A stretch of DNA of 64,000 nt. It comes from Oscillospiraceae bacterium (GTDB lineage Bacteria > Bacillota > Clostridia > Oscillospirales > Oscillospiraceae). Positions 1 through 7,827 of the stretch are shown here, piece after piece. Position 1 is the stretch's first letter. Every line of letters begins with the position of its first letter. Below the pieces are notes generated by a model, which saw only the letters and a list, made by a program, of their open reading frames with translations, was not told the DNA's origin and ran no database searches. The translations under genes were made by a program, and so were the position numbers. The stretch spans positions 115,815 to 179,814 of the forward strand of contig SVKO01000001.1 in the NCBI GenBank assembly GCA_015068455.1. The letters are read 5' to 3'.

Positions 1-1
1 C

Positions 2-1279
2 TCCGTCCTCGGCGGTTTTCTGGTATTGATCGCGGATCTCATCTACAAGCGGATCTTCGGCCGGTCCATGTTCGAGCTGTTCGTGCTGGAATCGCTGACC
101 TACCACGGCCTCGGCCTGGGCTTCATCGCCCTGGCATGGCGGCATCTGGAGGGCGTCAAGGGCAGGAAGGCCCGCCGCGACGTATTCCACACCGCCACCG
201 TCACCGTGGGCGGCTATCTGATCCAGGCCATCGTCGGCCTGGCCATCACCACGGTCCTGTTTTATCTCATCGGCAGCTTCGCCGCGGGCGGCATCCTGCT
301 GCCCATGGGCTACGGCCAGGGCCCCGGCCAGGCTTTCAACTGGGGCTCCACCTATGAGAATACCTACGGCTTCCTGAACGGCTCGAGCTACGGCCTGACC
401 GTGGCGGCCATGGGCTTCGTCAGCGCCTGCGTCGGCGGTGTGTTCTTCCTCAACCGCCCCGAGTCCCGCAAAAAATACGCCCACATCGGCGCGGAGGTCC
501 GGGACAATCTTACGATCAGGGATTATATCCGCGAGAACGAGATCCCCGTCTCCGAGTCCATGGACAAGCTGACGGTGCAGTTCGGTCTGGTCTTCCTCAC
601 CTATGCCGTCGCCTTCGTCTCCATGTGGGCTCTGTACAAATTCGTCCTGGCCCCCGCCGGCGGCTTCGCTATGAACACCGTCAATCCCCTGATCTGGGGT
701 TTCAACTTCCTGATCGGCACGGTGTGGGCCATCTTGTTCAAAAACATCGGCAACACCCTGCGCGCCAAGGGCATCATTCATCGGGAGTACACCAACAACT
801 TCATGCTCAACCGCATCAGCGGCCTGATGTTCGACCTCATGGTGGTGGCCTCCATCGCCTCCATCGACCTGAGCGCCTTCCGGCACCGGGAATTCTGGAT
901 CCCCATCGTGCTGCTGTGCGCCGCGGGCGCCGTGGTGACCTTCTTCTATACCCGCCGGGTCTGCGACCACCTCTTCCCGGACTACCGCGACGAGATGTTC
1001 CTGTCCATGTACGGCATGCTCACCGGCACCGCCTCCACGGGCGTCATCCTCCTGCGGGAGATCGATCCCCAGTTCTCCACCCCCGCGTCCCACAACCTCA
1101 TCTATCAGAACCTCTGGGCCATCGTCCTGGGCGCGCCGATGCTCCTGATGCTGGGCTTCGTCCCCCGCAGCATGACCCATCTGTTCGTCTGCTTCGGCAT
1201 CTTGATCGCGCTGTTCGGGATGATCCTGCTGATCCAGTACCGCGACCGGATCTTCCGCCGCGGCGCGGCAAAGAAATGA
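2..1279 (+). CDS. GltS-family sodium/glutamate symporter-like protein, 5' end missing
   Basis: The frame is open to the left edge, so the N-terminus lies outside the window. A TTG at 26 is an internal codon, not a convincing start. The protein is an integral membrane carrier with about ten hydrophobic segments. A re-entrant-loop-like stretch (GYGQGPGQAFNWG) followed by YGFLNGSSYGLTVAAMGF resembles the first GltS repeat (GGHGTGAAW...YGF). A second half around residues 260-400 contains FDLMVVASIASIDLS and GMLTGTASTGVILLRE, resembling the second inverted repeat. Family members exchange Na+ with glutamate or related anions, and the substrate here is not determined. The stop codon overlaps the start of the downstream acyltransferase (ATGA), so the two are translationally coupled. 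I am confident of the superfamily and not of the substrate. Confidence 0.75.
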   Translation, partial: SVLGGFLVLIADLIYKRIFGRSMFELFVLESLTYHGLGLGFIALAWRHLEGVKGRKARRDVFHTATVTVGGYLIQAIVGLAITTVLFYLIGSFAAGGILLPMGYGQGPGQAFNWGSTYENTYGFLNGSSYGLTVAAMGFVSACVGGVFFLNRPESRKKYAHIGAEVRDNLTIRDYIRENEIPVSESMDKLTVQFGLVFLTYAVAFVSMWALYKFVLAPAGGFAMNTVNPLIWGFNFLIGTVWAILFKNIGNTLRAKGIIHREYTNNFMLNRISGLMFDLMVVASIASIDLSAFRHREFWIPIVLLCAAGAVVTFFYTRRVCDHLFPDYRDEMFLSMYGMLTGTASTGVILLREIDPQFSTPASHNLIYQNLWAIVLGAPMLLMLGFVPRSMTHLFVCFGILIALFGMILLIQYRDRIFRRGAAKK

Positions 1280-2424
1280 CAAGGGATCAGCGCCGCCATG
1301 TGCGCGCCTTCGCCTTCTTTTCGGCCCTGCTGCGGCCGGCCATGCGGCTGCTGCTGCGCTTCCGGGGCGAGAGGATCCCGGATCCCGGCGGCCCGGTGTT
1401 CGTCCTGTGCAACCACAACACGGATCTGGACTGCATCCTCGTGGGACTGAGCGCCCGGCGGCAGATCTATTTCGTCGCCACGGAGACCATTGTGCGGATG
1501 GGGCTGCTGGGCAAGCTCGTCAAGCGGTATTTTGATCCCATCCTCCACCGCAAGGGCGTCCAGGGCGCCGCCACCGTCCGTGCCATTTTGGAGCGCATCC
1601 GCGCGGGCTTTTCCGTCGCCCTCTTCCCCGAGGGGAACCGCTCCTTCAACGGGCAGACCTGCCCCATTCCCCCCGCCACGGGCAAGCTGGCCCGCATGTG
1701 CGGGGCGACCCTGATCACCTACCGGCTCACCGGCGGCTATCTGACCTCCCCCCGCTGGGGCCGGGGCATCCGCCGCGGCAAACTGTCCGGCACGGTCGTG
1801 GGCGTCTATCCCCCGGAAACTCTCAAGGCCATGTCCGCAGCGGAAGTGCAGGCCATCATCGAGCGCGACCTCTGGACCGACGCTTATGAAGAGCAGGAGC
1901 ACGCGCCCGTTCGCTTCCGCGGAAGGGCCCGGGCGGAATTCCTGGAATCCATGCTGTTCCGCTGCCCGCGCTGCAGCCGCTTCGGCACCCTTCGCTCCAG
2001 CAGGCACCGCCTGTCCTGCGGCTGCGGCTTCGACGCCGCCTTCACCGAGACAGGCTTCCTGGAGAGCGCGGACGGCGCAAAGTTCACGCTCACGGAGCTG
2101 GACGGCGCCCAGCGCGAAGCCCTGGCGGCGCTGCCGGACGACGGATGCATTTTCTCCGATGAGGTCACCCTCCGGCGGATCGGAAAAGACCACGCGGTGA
2201 TCTCCGAAACAGCCGTCACACTGAAGGCATTCCGGGACCGCTTTGAGGCCGGGGAGCCTTTGGATCAGATCGAGGCCATGTCCATCGTCCAGCGCAACCG
2301 GCTGCTGATCTACCCCGCCGGAAACAACGGTCACCTGGAAATCACCGGCGTGCCCGCCTTCAACGCTCTGAAATATTTCTACCTTTTCCGCCTGACCCAC
2401 CCCAGCGTCAACGGTACCCTGTAA
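1276..2424 (+). CDS. PlsC-like 1-acyl-glycerophosphate acyltransferase family protein with C-terminal Cys motif
   Basis: This 382-residue protein starts at the ATG that overlaps the upstream stop. The same frame is open much further upstream, but that part is antisense-like shadow of the transporter gene. Residues 45-52 contain the acyltransferase block I motif HNTDLD (H-x4-D), and FPEGNRS at about residue 118 is block III. Residues 230-260 hold a CPRC...CGCG cluster that looks like a zinc-ribbon insertion, which is not typical of PlsC. The likely reaction is transfer of an acyl chain to a lysophospholipid or related acceptor at the membrane. The C-terminal 120 residues have no recognised domain. 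A strong hairpin follows the stop. Confidence 0.75.
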   Translation: MTRDQRRHVRAFAFFSALLRPAMRLLLRFRGERIPDPGGPVFVLCNHNTDLDCILVGLSARRQIYFVATETIVRMGLLGKLVKRYFDPILHRKGVQGAATVRAILERIRAGFSVALFPEGNRSFNGQTCPIPPATGKLARMCGATLITYRLTGGYLTSPRWGRGIRRGKLSGTVVGVYPPETLKAMSAAEVQAIIERDLWTDAYEEQEHAPVRFRGRARAEFLESMLFRCPRCSRFGTLRSSRHRLSCGCGFDAAFTETGFLESADGAKFTLTELDGAQREALAALPDDGCIFSDEVTLRRIGKDHAVISETAVTLKAFRDRFEAGEPLDQIEAMSIVQRNRLLIYPAGNNGHLEITGVPAFNALKYFYLFRLTHPSVNGTL

Positions 2425-2427
2425 AAC

Positions 2428-2459
2428 AGCGCCCCAAAGCCCAAAGCTTTGGGGCGCTT
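2428..2459. terminator. Strong hairpin after acyltransferase gene
   Basis: A perfect 12-bp stem (AGCGCCCCAAAG / CTTTGGGGCGCT) with a 7-nt loop sits 4 nt after the stop codon. The T-tract is weak on both strands. It lies between convergent genes (acyltransferase and HxlR gene) and probably serves both. Confidence 0.6.
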
Positions 2460-2485
2460 CGCTGCAGGAACGCCTCCTGTTTTTC

Positions 2486-2818
2486 TCATTTCCTGTTGTT
2501 TTCTCCCCAGATGCAAAGCTGATCCAGGACTTCCATCAGGGATTTTCCTCTGCCGGTCAGGCTGTATTCAACCTTCGGGGGAATCTGCGGATATTCTTTT
2601 CTTGAAATCAGCCCGTCAGATTCAAGCTCCTTCAGATTGCTGCTCAGCGTTTTATCCGATATGTTTTTTACATAGCGGCGCAGCTCATTAAAGCGAACCG
2701 GCTCAAATTCCATCAGGCAGTACAGGATCACCATTTTGTGCTTCCCGGAAATCAGAGAGAGCGTATAACTGAATCCGGTGTCTTCAAAATTGGCGTTTTC
2801 AATATAGTTTGTTATCAT
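2486..2818 (-). CDS. HxlR-family winged-helix transcriptional regulator
   Basis: The chosen start (ATG at 2818) has AGGAAAG about 8 nt upstream; an in-frame start 30 nt further out has no better signal. The 110-residue protein has the HxlR signature: SLISGKHKMVILYCLMEFEPVRFNELRR, then ISDKTLSSNLKELESDGLISRKEY, ending with the wing PPKVEYSLTGRG. Family members bind palindromic sites and often sense electrophiles or redox stress (YodB, HypR), but the usual N-terminal sensing Cys is absent here; the two cysteines are C-terminal or central. It is divergent from a flavin-reductase-like gene, which it probably controls. Confidence 0.85.
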   Translation of the reverse strand: MITNYIENANFEDTGFSYTLSLISGKHKMVILYCLMEFEPVRFNELRRYVKNISDKTLSSNLKELESDGLISRKEYPQIPPKVEYSLTGRGKSLMEVLDQLCIWGENNRK

Positions 2819-2821
2819 GGC

Positions 2822-2891
2822 TGTACTTTCCTTTTTGATAGTACCCATCCATTGGGATAGTACTTGATTTATGTTCTGCTTCGGCTATAAT
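2822..2891 (+). promoter_or_regulatory. Divergent control region: sigma-A promoter with repeated GATAGTAC operator-like sites
   Basis: TTGATT (2864-2869), 16 bp, TATAAT (2886-2891) is a good promoter for the flavin-reductase gene. Two direct copies of GATAGTAC (2837-2844 and 2856-2863), 19 bp apart, surround an inverted CCCA/TGGG, and GTACTTTC lies at 2824. HxlR operators known in Bacillus are TACT/AGTA palindromes, so these sites are plausible binding sites for the adjacent HxlR protein. The second copy abuts the -35. Confidence 0.6.
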
Positions 2892-2940
2892 TATACACAA
2901 GCGCACGATTGTGTCAATCACAAAGAAAGGGGTTCATTCC

Positions 2941-3504
2941 ATGAGAGTGAAGCTCAATCATACCGAAGGGATCTTCCCGATGCCGGTTCTGATGATCGCA
3001 ACCTACAATGATGACGGCAGCGTGAACGTCATGAATGCCGCCTGGGGTACCATGCAGGAGCGGGGCACTGTTGCTCTGAATTTGACCGAATCTCACAAGA
3101 CCGTGAAAAATATCAAGGCAAGAAAGGCTTTCACCGTCAGCATCGCCGACGCTGCGCATGTCGTGGAAGCCGACTATTTCGGCGTCGTCTCCGGAAACAA
3201 AGAAACAAAGAAATTTGAAAAAAGCGGCTTGACGGCCGATAAAGCGGAAAAAGTTGACGCCCCTGTCGTCAATGAATTCCCGCTGTGCCTCGAATGTGAA
3301 TTCATTGAATATCAAAACAATGAATTCGGCGTCGGCGTCATCGGAAAGGTCGTCAATATCACTGCCGACGAGGGTGTGATGGTTGACGGCAAACTTGACA
3401 TCTCCCTGGTCGACGCCATCGCTTTTGATCCGTACACGCACGGGTATTACAGAGTGACTGAACGCGTGGGCGAAGCATTCAGCGACGGCCTGCAATTAAA
3501 ATAA
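2941..3504 (+). CDS. Flavin reductase / flavoredoxin-like FMN-binding protein
   Basis: The ATG at 2941 follows AAAGGGG with good spacing; a GTG 30 nt upstream lacks one. The 187-residue protein begins with PVLMIATYNDDGSVNVMNAAWGT, the typical FMN-binding split-barrel start of flavoredoxin-like proteins (NTA-type flavin reductase fold), and contains LNLTESHKTVKNIKARKAFTVSIAD, the flavin-phosphate loop. Members reduce flavins or act as FMN electron carriers in anaerobes. Regulation by the divergent HxlR protein is inferred from position and operator-like repeats. Confidence 0.8.
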   Translation: MRVKLNHTEGIFPMPVLMIATYNDDGSVNVMNAAWGTMQERGTVALNLTESHKTVKNIKARKAFTVSIADAAHVVEADYFGVVSGNKETKKFEKSGLTADKAEKVDAPVVNEFPLCLECEFIEYQNNEFGVGVIGKVVNITADEGVMVDGKLDISLVDAIAFDPYTHGYYRVTERVGEAFSDGLQLK

Positions 3505-3509
3505 CCGGG

Positions 3510-4045
3510 TTTGCCCCGGAAAAGGAAGAACAGCACCTTCGGTCGATTTGGCGGTGCTTGCACCGCAAAATGATCCTTGTTCTCTGTTCGGGCGTCCGTT
3601 CGCCGGATGCGCTCGAGTCCCGCGCCCCCGCCCGGGGCAAAGCCCAGCGCATGCGGATTTGCCCCGGAAAAGGAAGAACAGCACCTTCGGTCGATTTGGC
3701 GCCGCTTTGCGGCGTCAAATGATCCTTGTTCTCGTTTTGACGTCCGTTTTACAAGACGCACTCCAGTTCTGCGTCCCCGCCCGGGGCAAAGCCCAGCGCA
3801 TGCGGATTTGCCCCGGAAAAGGAAGAACAGCACCTTCGGTCGATTTGGCGCCGCTTTGCGGCGTCAAATGATCCTTGTTCTCGTTTTGACGTCCGTTTTA
3901 CAAGACGCACTCCAGTTCTGCGTCCCCGCCCGGGGCAAAGCCCAGCGCATGCGGGTTTGTCCCGGAAAAGGAAGAACAGCACCTTCGGTCGATTTGGCGG
4001 TGCTTGCGCCGCCAAATGACCCTTGGTGCTGTTCTGACGTTGTGG
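3510..4045. repeat. Tandem intergenic repeat, 3.6 copies of about 149 bp
   Basis: Units start at 3510, 3658, 3807 and 3956 (partial). Each begins TTTGCCCCGGAAAAGGAAG, continues through CACCTTCGGTCGATTTGGCG and includes a hairpin ATTTGGC...-GC(C)AAAT. No gene is supported in this 680-bp gap; the open frames in it are translated repeats. Shorter relatives occur at 5398 and 34457. Confidence 0.85.
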
Positions 4046-4121
4046 TGCGATTGTTCATAACGGACTTGGTAAACCGCAGGTGGGCAGCATGTTCCCTGAA
4101 AAATCGAAAGCCCGATCACAC

Positions 4122-4167
4122 AATAAAAAACACCTCCTTCGGCTCCATCGCAGCCGAAGGAGGTGTT
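4122..4167 (-). terminator. Rho-independent terminator of the small toxin/immunity-like cluster
   Basis: A perfect 16-bp stem (4129-4144 / 4152-4167, AACACCTCCTTCGGCT arm) is followed on the minus strand by six T residues. Confidence 0.85.
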
Positions 4168-4183
4168 TCGTGGGTCATTCCAT

Positions 4184-4492
4184 TCAGATCATATATTCAG
4201 ATAGCGCATCCGGATTGTCGGCAAATCCTTTTGCACTCTTTTCAGCTTCTTCAAATCGTGCTTTGATTTCCTCGTTCACCGCGGCGTACATCACAGGGAT
4301 CACCTTCAAATCTTCTTCCTTTACAGAGATCATGGCAATGTCGTCTTTTTCTCCGCATTGCGGAAAGTTTACGAGCCATGTCCCATTTACGAAATCATCC
4401 AGGCAAATCCAGCCATGCATTCCTTTGTGCACACCGTGCTTTGCGTATCTTTCCTTTTCTACCGTTACTTCCACACAATCCATATATTGCAT
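4184..4492 (-). CDS. Small acidic protein, immunity-like, paralogue A
   Basis: This 102-residue protein starts MQYMDCVEVTVEKE with GGAGGG 10 nt upstream. It is nearly identical over its first 75 residues to the protein encoded at 4526-4834 and differs in the C-terminal tail. The core (GVHKGMHGWICLDDF, NGTWLVNFPQCGE, ISVKEEDLKVIP) looks like a small beta-barrel of the DUF4926/KOW-like type often seen as an immunity protein beside polymorphic toxins. I do not recognise a characterised homologue. The tandem duplication, and a toxin-like gene immediately upstream, suggest an immunity role. Confidence 0.6.
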   Translation of the reverse strand: MQYMDCVEVTVEKERYAKHGVHKGMHGWICLDDFVNGTWLVNFPQCGEKDDIAMISVKEEDLKVIPVMYAAVNEEIKARFEEAEKSAKGFADNPDALSEYMI

Positions 4493-4525
4493 TATTATTT
4501 CCCTCCGTACAGTGTTGCTCCCGGC

Positions 4526-4834
4526 TCAGACAAGGTATTTTGACAAATCATCCGGGACGACGGAAATCGCCTTTTGATCCTCATCCATTTGATCGAACCT
4601 CGCCTTGATCTCCTCGTTCACCGCGGCGTACATCACGGGGATCACCTTCAAATCTTCTTCTTTCACTGAGATTTCAGCGATATCCGCTTTTTCTCCGCAT
4701 TGAGGAAAGTTTACGAGCCAGGTGCCGTTAACGAAATCATCCAGGCAGATCCAGCCCTGCATTCCCTTGTGTACGCCGTCCTTCGCGTATTTCTCTTTTT
4801 CTACCGTTACTTCCACACAATCCATATATTGCAT
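4526..4834 (-). CDS. Small acidic protein, immunity-like, paralogue B
   Basis: The start at 4834 is supported by GGAGGG 10 nt upstream; the frame extends further but overlaps the upstream gene. It is 102 residues long and a tandem paralogue of the 4184-4492 product, sharing MQYMDCVEVTVEK, HKGMxGWICLDDFVNGTWLVNFPQCGEK and VKEEDLKVIPVMYAAVNEEIKARF. Its ribosome binding site lies inside the end of the upstream gene and only 2 nt separate the stop from this start, so the two are translationally coupled, as toxin/immunity pairs usually are. Confidence 0.6.
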   Translation of the reverse strand: MQYMDCVEVTVEKEKYAKDGVHKGMQGWICLDDFVNGTWLVNFPQCGEKADIAEISVKEEDLKVIPVMYAAVNEEIKARFDQMDEDQKAISVVPDDLSKYLV

Positions 4835-4836
4835 TA

Positions 4837-5244
4837 TTATTTCCCTCCATACGGTGTTGATAATTGCAGCCATCCATTTGGATGGACCATCCATCCTGTA
4901 GTAAAAGACACAGCGTTTCCATTGTCTCTTCGAATAATCGTTACTACGATGCTGATGCGTTGACCTTGATCATTCAGCTTGCCCAATTGATAGTCCCCGG
5001 AAACGTATTTCTCAAGCCCCTGTCGCTTTGCGACTGCGTTCATTCGGACGATGGCAAAGTCGATCGGCTCCAGAGTGCAATGGCAAAATGGGTGATGCGG
5101 ACACGGCGGATGCCTGTCTTCTGTGAAATAGCATCCGTCAAGCTTCAAGCATATTTCACAATGTGTTTTTCCTTCGTCGTGATGTATCCACTGGATCCAT
5201 TGGGGAAAACCTGTCGATTTCCCCGCAAGAATCGTTCCTTTCAT
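4837..5244 (-). CDS. Phage head-morphogenesis-like C-terminal fragment (toxin-like), probably internally deleted
   Basis: From the ATG at 5244 the product is 135 residues. Residues 15-55 contain a Cys/His cluster (HCEICLKLDG, then PPCPHHPFCHCTLEPI) like the C-terminal PP-HP-CrC motif of SPP1 gp7/Mu gpF minor head proteins. The end (GQRISIVVTIIRRDN, TTGWMVHPNGWLQLSTPYGGK) resembles a DUF6883-like domain that follows such motifs. In relatives I recall, about 50 residues separate the two parts, and here they are joined abruptly, so an internal deletion is likely. There is no SD sequence and the promoter-like site ends 7 nt before the ATG. It could be a decayed remnant kept with its immunity genes. 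Confidence 0.5.
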   Translation of the reverse strand: MKGTILAGKSTGFPQWIQWIHHDEGKTHCEICLKLDGCYFTEDRHPPCPHHPFCHCTLEPIDFAIVRMNAVAKRQGLEKYVSGDYQLGKLNDQGQRISIVVTIIRRDNGNAVSFTTGWMVHPNGWLQLSTPYGGK

Positions 5245-5250
5245 GGTTTT

Positions 5251-5279
5251 ATAGTACAATAATATCCGCTCCGCTTCAA
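5251..5279 (-). promoter_or_regulatory. Promoter-like site for the toxin/immunity-like cluster
   Basis: On the minus strand TTGAAG, 17 bp, TACTAT. Transcription would begin almost at the ATG at 5244, implying a leaderless message if real. Confidence 0.45.
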
Positions 5280-5397
5280 GTAGTAGGAACACAAGTCCCT
5301 CTACCCATAGCGGAAAATGGCATAATCCTTGTACCAAATCAGACAACAACCTCAAAAAAGTCTCAGGGCCCAATATCGCGGGTCCAATTATGAGAGA

Positions 5398-5467
5398 AAG
5401 AACAGCTCCTTCGGTCGATTTGGCGGTGCCTGCGCCGCCAAATGACCCTTAGTGCTGTTCTGACGCC
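5398..5467. repeat. Single short copy of the intergenic repeat
   Basis: AAGAACAGCTCCTTCGGTCG, a GGCGGTGC/GCGCCGCC hairpin and the tail GTGCTGTTCTGACG match the partial fourth unit at 3956-4045. The 5245-5578 stretch holds no other recognisable gene. Confidence 0.75.
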
Positions 5468-5578
5468 GCGGCACTGGGCGGCTTCGCCGCCGTCGCCGGG
5501 GCCGTTTCCCGATTGGGGTCAGCGGTGCAAAAAAGCGCCGCCGCCCTGTTCAAGTCCCGCAGCACAAACACGGATACC

Positions 5579-5613
5579 AAAAAGGAAGGGGCGCAGAGCG
5601 TCCCTTCCTTTTT
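5579..5613 (-). terminator. Terminator of tRNA-Leu
   Basis: A perfect 12-bp stem (AAAAAGGAAGGG / CCCTTCCTTTTT) lies directly after the CCA end on the minus strand and finishes in five T residues. Confidence 0.85.
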
Positions 5614-5615
5614 GG

Positions 5616-5700
5616 TGCCGCTGGCGGGAATCGAACCCGCACGCCCGGAAAGGCGAAGGATTTTAAGTCCTTTGCGTCTACCAGTTCCGCCACAGCGGCA
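5616..5700 (-). tRNA. tRNA-Leu (anticodon UAA), CCA encoded
   Basis: The minus strand folds as a class II tRNA: acceptor TGCCGCT/AGCGGCA, D-arm with GGTAGACGC, anticodon loop CTTAAAA (anticodon TAA), a long variable arm, and GGGTTCGATTCCC as T-arm. The 3' CCA is encoded at 5613-5615. Confidence 0.97.
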
Positions 5701-5712
5701 AATCTACCGATT

Positions 5713-5741
5713 ATTTTAGCATCGTTTTACCGGAGCGTCAA
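5713..5741 (-). promoter_or_regulatory. Promoter of tRNA-Leu
   Basis: TTGACG, 17 bp, TAAAAT on the minus strand, 13 bp before the tRNA. Confidence 0.8.
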
Positions 5742-5846
5742 GCACAGCGGACACGGATTTTACCGCGGTCAGCGGATGATTTTTCACTCTCCGGCGGATA
5801 TCCGCCGGCGCCGATGTATTTTTTTGCAGAAAATTCACTTCCGGGC

Positions 5847-5875
5847 TTGCAATATAGATACATTCGTGTTATGAT
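5847..5875 (+). promoter_or_regulatory. Promoter of the LRR-SLH-CAP gene
   Basis: TTGCAA, 17 bp, TATGAT, 40 bp upstream of the start codon. Confidence 0.8.
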
Positions 5876-5915
5876 ATTGTTACCTATTTGTAACCTTTTG
5901 AATGGAGGTTTTTTT

Positions 5916-7826
5916 ATGAAGAAACGTCTGATTTGTGCCGCAATGATTCTTGCCCTTCTGTTGGCTCTCCTGCCGGCGCATATCCTGGCCGACGACCCGC
6001 AAATCATCACCGGCGAGGCCGGCGAGAAGATCACCTGGACCTTCGAGCCCATCGAAGGTGTGCTGACCATCGAGGGCGAGGGCGCCATGCCCGACTGGAG
6101 CTACAGCGAGGGCGCCCCCTGGTACCTCTACCGCAGCCGTATTTTCCGCGTCGTGCTGGGCGATAAAATCACCTCCATCGGCGCCTATGCTTTCAACGAG
6201 TGCGCCCGCCTGACAGAGGTGGACGCCGCCGAGGCCACCCTCGGCGTCATCGGCGCAGGCGCGATGAGCAACTGCGTTCAGCTGGAGACCTTCAAATTCA
6301 AGCCCGCTTCCAATCTGGATGTGGGCGCCGATGCGTTCTTCGGCTGCGCCGCTTTGAAGACCGTCGACCTGGGCGCCGACGAGGGCGCCGTCGGCGCAGG
6401 CGCGTTCTCCGGCTGCACCGCCCTGACGGAAGCGGCCCTGCCCAAGGTCATGTTCACGCTGGAGCCTGAGACCTTCCTGGGCTGCGCCGCCCTTTCCAAG
6501 CTGAACGTGCCGGAAGAATTGGAATCCATCGGCAAGAGCTGCTTCCGCGGCTGCGAGGCGCTGCCCGACCTCACCTTCCCCGATTCGCTGGTCTCCGTGG
6601 ATCGCTACGCCTTCCACGGCTGCGCGGAGAGCACCTTCACCTTCACCGGCGACATGCCCGACTTCGCCCCTGCCAAGGACGTCTCGGCCAGCTTTGCACC
6701 GGACGCCGTCCTGTGCTTCCCCTTCGAGTCTGACGGTTGGACCTGGCCTGTCTGCAAGGGCTATGAAACCAAAATCGTATATCCCGCCCTCGATAACGTC
6801 TTTAACGATCTGAAAAAGGACGCATGGTACATCCCCAGCGTGCAGCACGTCTACTATACCGGCCTCATGAACGGCGTCAAAGAAGACGTGTTCTCCCCGG
6901 ACGGCCTGGTTTCCCGCGGCCAGCTCGTGACGGTTCTCTATCGCATGGCCGGCCAGATCGAGGTGGAGAAGGACATCCCCTTTACCGACGTGGCGGAAAC
7001 CGCCTATTATTACAAAGCTGTCCGCTGGGCCAATTCGACGGGCGTGATCAACGGCGTGAGCCCCACCCGCTTCGCCCCCGACGACAGAATCTCCCGCCAG
7101 CAGCTGTGCACCGTCCTGTTCCGCTATGCCGCCTCGCGCGATCTGACGATGACCCAGCGCGATCCCCTCACAGGGTTCTCCGATGCGGACAAGATCGCCG
7201 ACTATGCCAAGGATGCGGTGAGCTGGTGCGTCGCCACCGGCCTGATCAACGGCAAGAACGGCAGCCTGCTGGATCCCGCCGGCAACGCCACCCGCGCAGA
7301 GGTTGCCAAGGTTTTGACGGCCTTTGCAGGCCATGTGGCCCGTGAGGGACTGACCGCCCACGAGAACTGGGAGCAGGACTACCTCATCCCCGAGGTCATC
7401 CCCGATATCGACCGGGAGGACCCCGAATACCTCTATGCCAGAGAAATCTTTGACGCCATCAACGCCGTGCGCGGCGAGACGGGCCTCAAACCCTTCATCT
7501 GGAGCGACCGCGTCTATCTGGCCGCCCAGACCCGCGCCGAAGAGATCTCCGGTCAGGCCGCTTTCACGCACACCCGGCCCGACGGCTCCAATTATGCCAC
7601 GGTGCTGACGGAATCCGGCGTCAATGCATCGATCCGCAACGAGATCATCGCCCACGGCTACTCCACGTCCCAGGCTCTGGTGGACAAATGGGCTTCCTCC
7701 AACGCCACCAGCCCGGTCATCAACGCCCTGGTTTATTCCCAGGCGGCCGTCGGCGTGTACAAGCTGCCTCCCGAGGAGGAGGGCGAGGAAGGCCATTACT
7801 ATTACGCCCTGCTGGTGATCGGCTGA
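5916..7826 (+). CDS. Secreted surface protein: BspA-type LRRs, three SLH domains and a CAP domain
   Basis: The ATG at 5916 follows GGAGG. The 636-residue product has a signal peptide (KKRLICAAMILALLLALLPAHILA). Residues about 50-265 are LRR_5 (BspA-like) repeats with the recurring pattern (A/S)F-GC-L--V-(L)P. Three SLH domains follow at about 290-345, 353-405 and 422-485 (FTDV...YYKAVRWANSTGVINGV...F-P---ISR). A CAP/SCP-like domain fills 505-636 (INAVRGETGLKPFIWSDRVYLAAQTRAEEIS, FTHTRPDGSNYATV). SLH domains bind pyruvylated wall polymers, so the protein is probably held on the cell surface, with the LRRs displayed. The second-half position of the CAP domain after SLH is an uncommon order. Confidence 0.85.
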   Translation: MKKRLICAAMILALLLALLPAHILADDPQIITGEAGEKITWTFEPIEGVLTIEGEGAMPDWSYSEGAPWYLYRSRIFRVVLGDKITSIGAYAFNECARLTEVDAAEATLGVIGAGAMSNCVQLETFKFKPASNLDVGADAFFGCAALKTVDLGADEGAVGAGAFSGCTALTEAALPKVMFTLEPETFLGCAALSKLNVPEELESIGKSCFRGCEALPDLTFPDSLVSVDRYAFHGCAESTFTFTGDMPDFAPAKDVSASFAPDAVLCFPFESDGWTWPVCKGYETKIVYPALDNVFNDLKKDAWYIPSVQHVYYTGLMNGVKEDVFSPDGLVSRGQLVTVLYRMAGQIEVEKDIPFTDVAETAYYYKAVRWANSTGVINGVSPTRFAPDDRISRQQLCTVLFRYAASRDLTMTQRDPLTGFSDADKIADYAKDAVSWCVATGLINGKNGSLLDPAGNATRAEVAKVLTAFAGHVAREGLTAHENWEQDYLIPEVIPDIDREDPEYLYAREIFDAINAVRGETGLKPFIWSDRVYLAAQTRAEEISGQAAFTHTRPDGSNYATVLTESGVNASIRNEIIAHGYSTSQALVDKWASSNATSPVINALVYSQAAVGVYKLPPEEEGEEGHYYYALLVIG

Positions 7827-7827
7827 T

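Noticed and set aside
625..1275. Extension of the acyltransferase frame far upstream
   Set aside because: This part lies over the GltS-like gene in another frame and gives an Arg/Pro/His-rich translation; the ATGA overlap start at 1276 fits the family length.
3510..4045. Possible CRISPR or coding repeat
   Set aside because: Units of about 149 bp are nearly identical end to end with no spacers, and frames differ between units (148 or 149 bp spacing).
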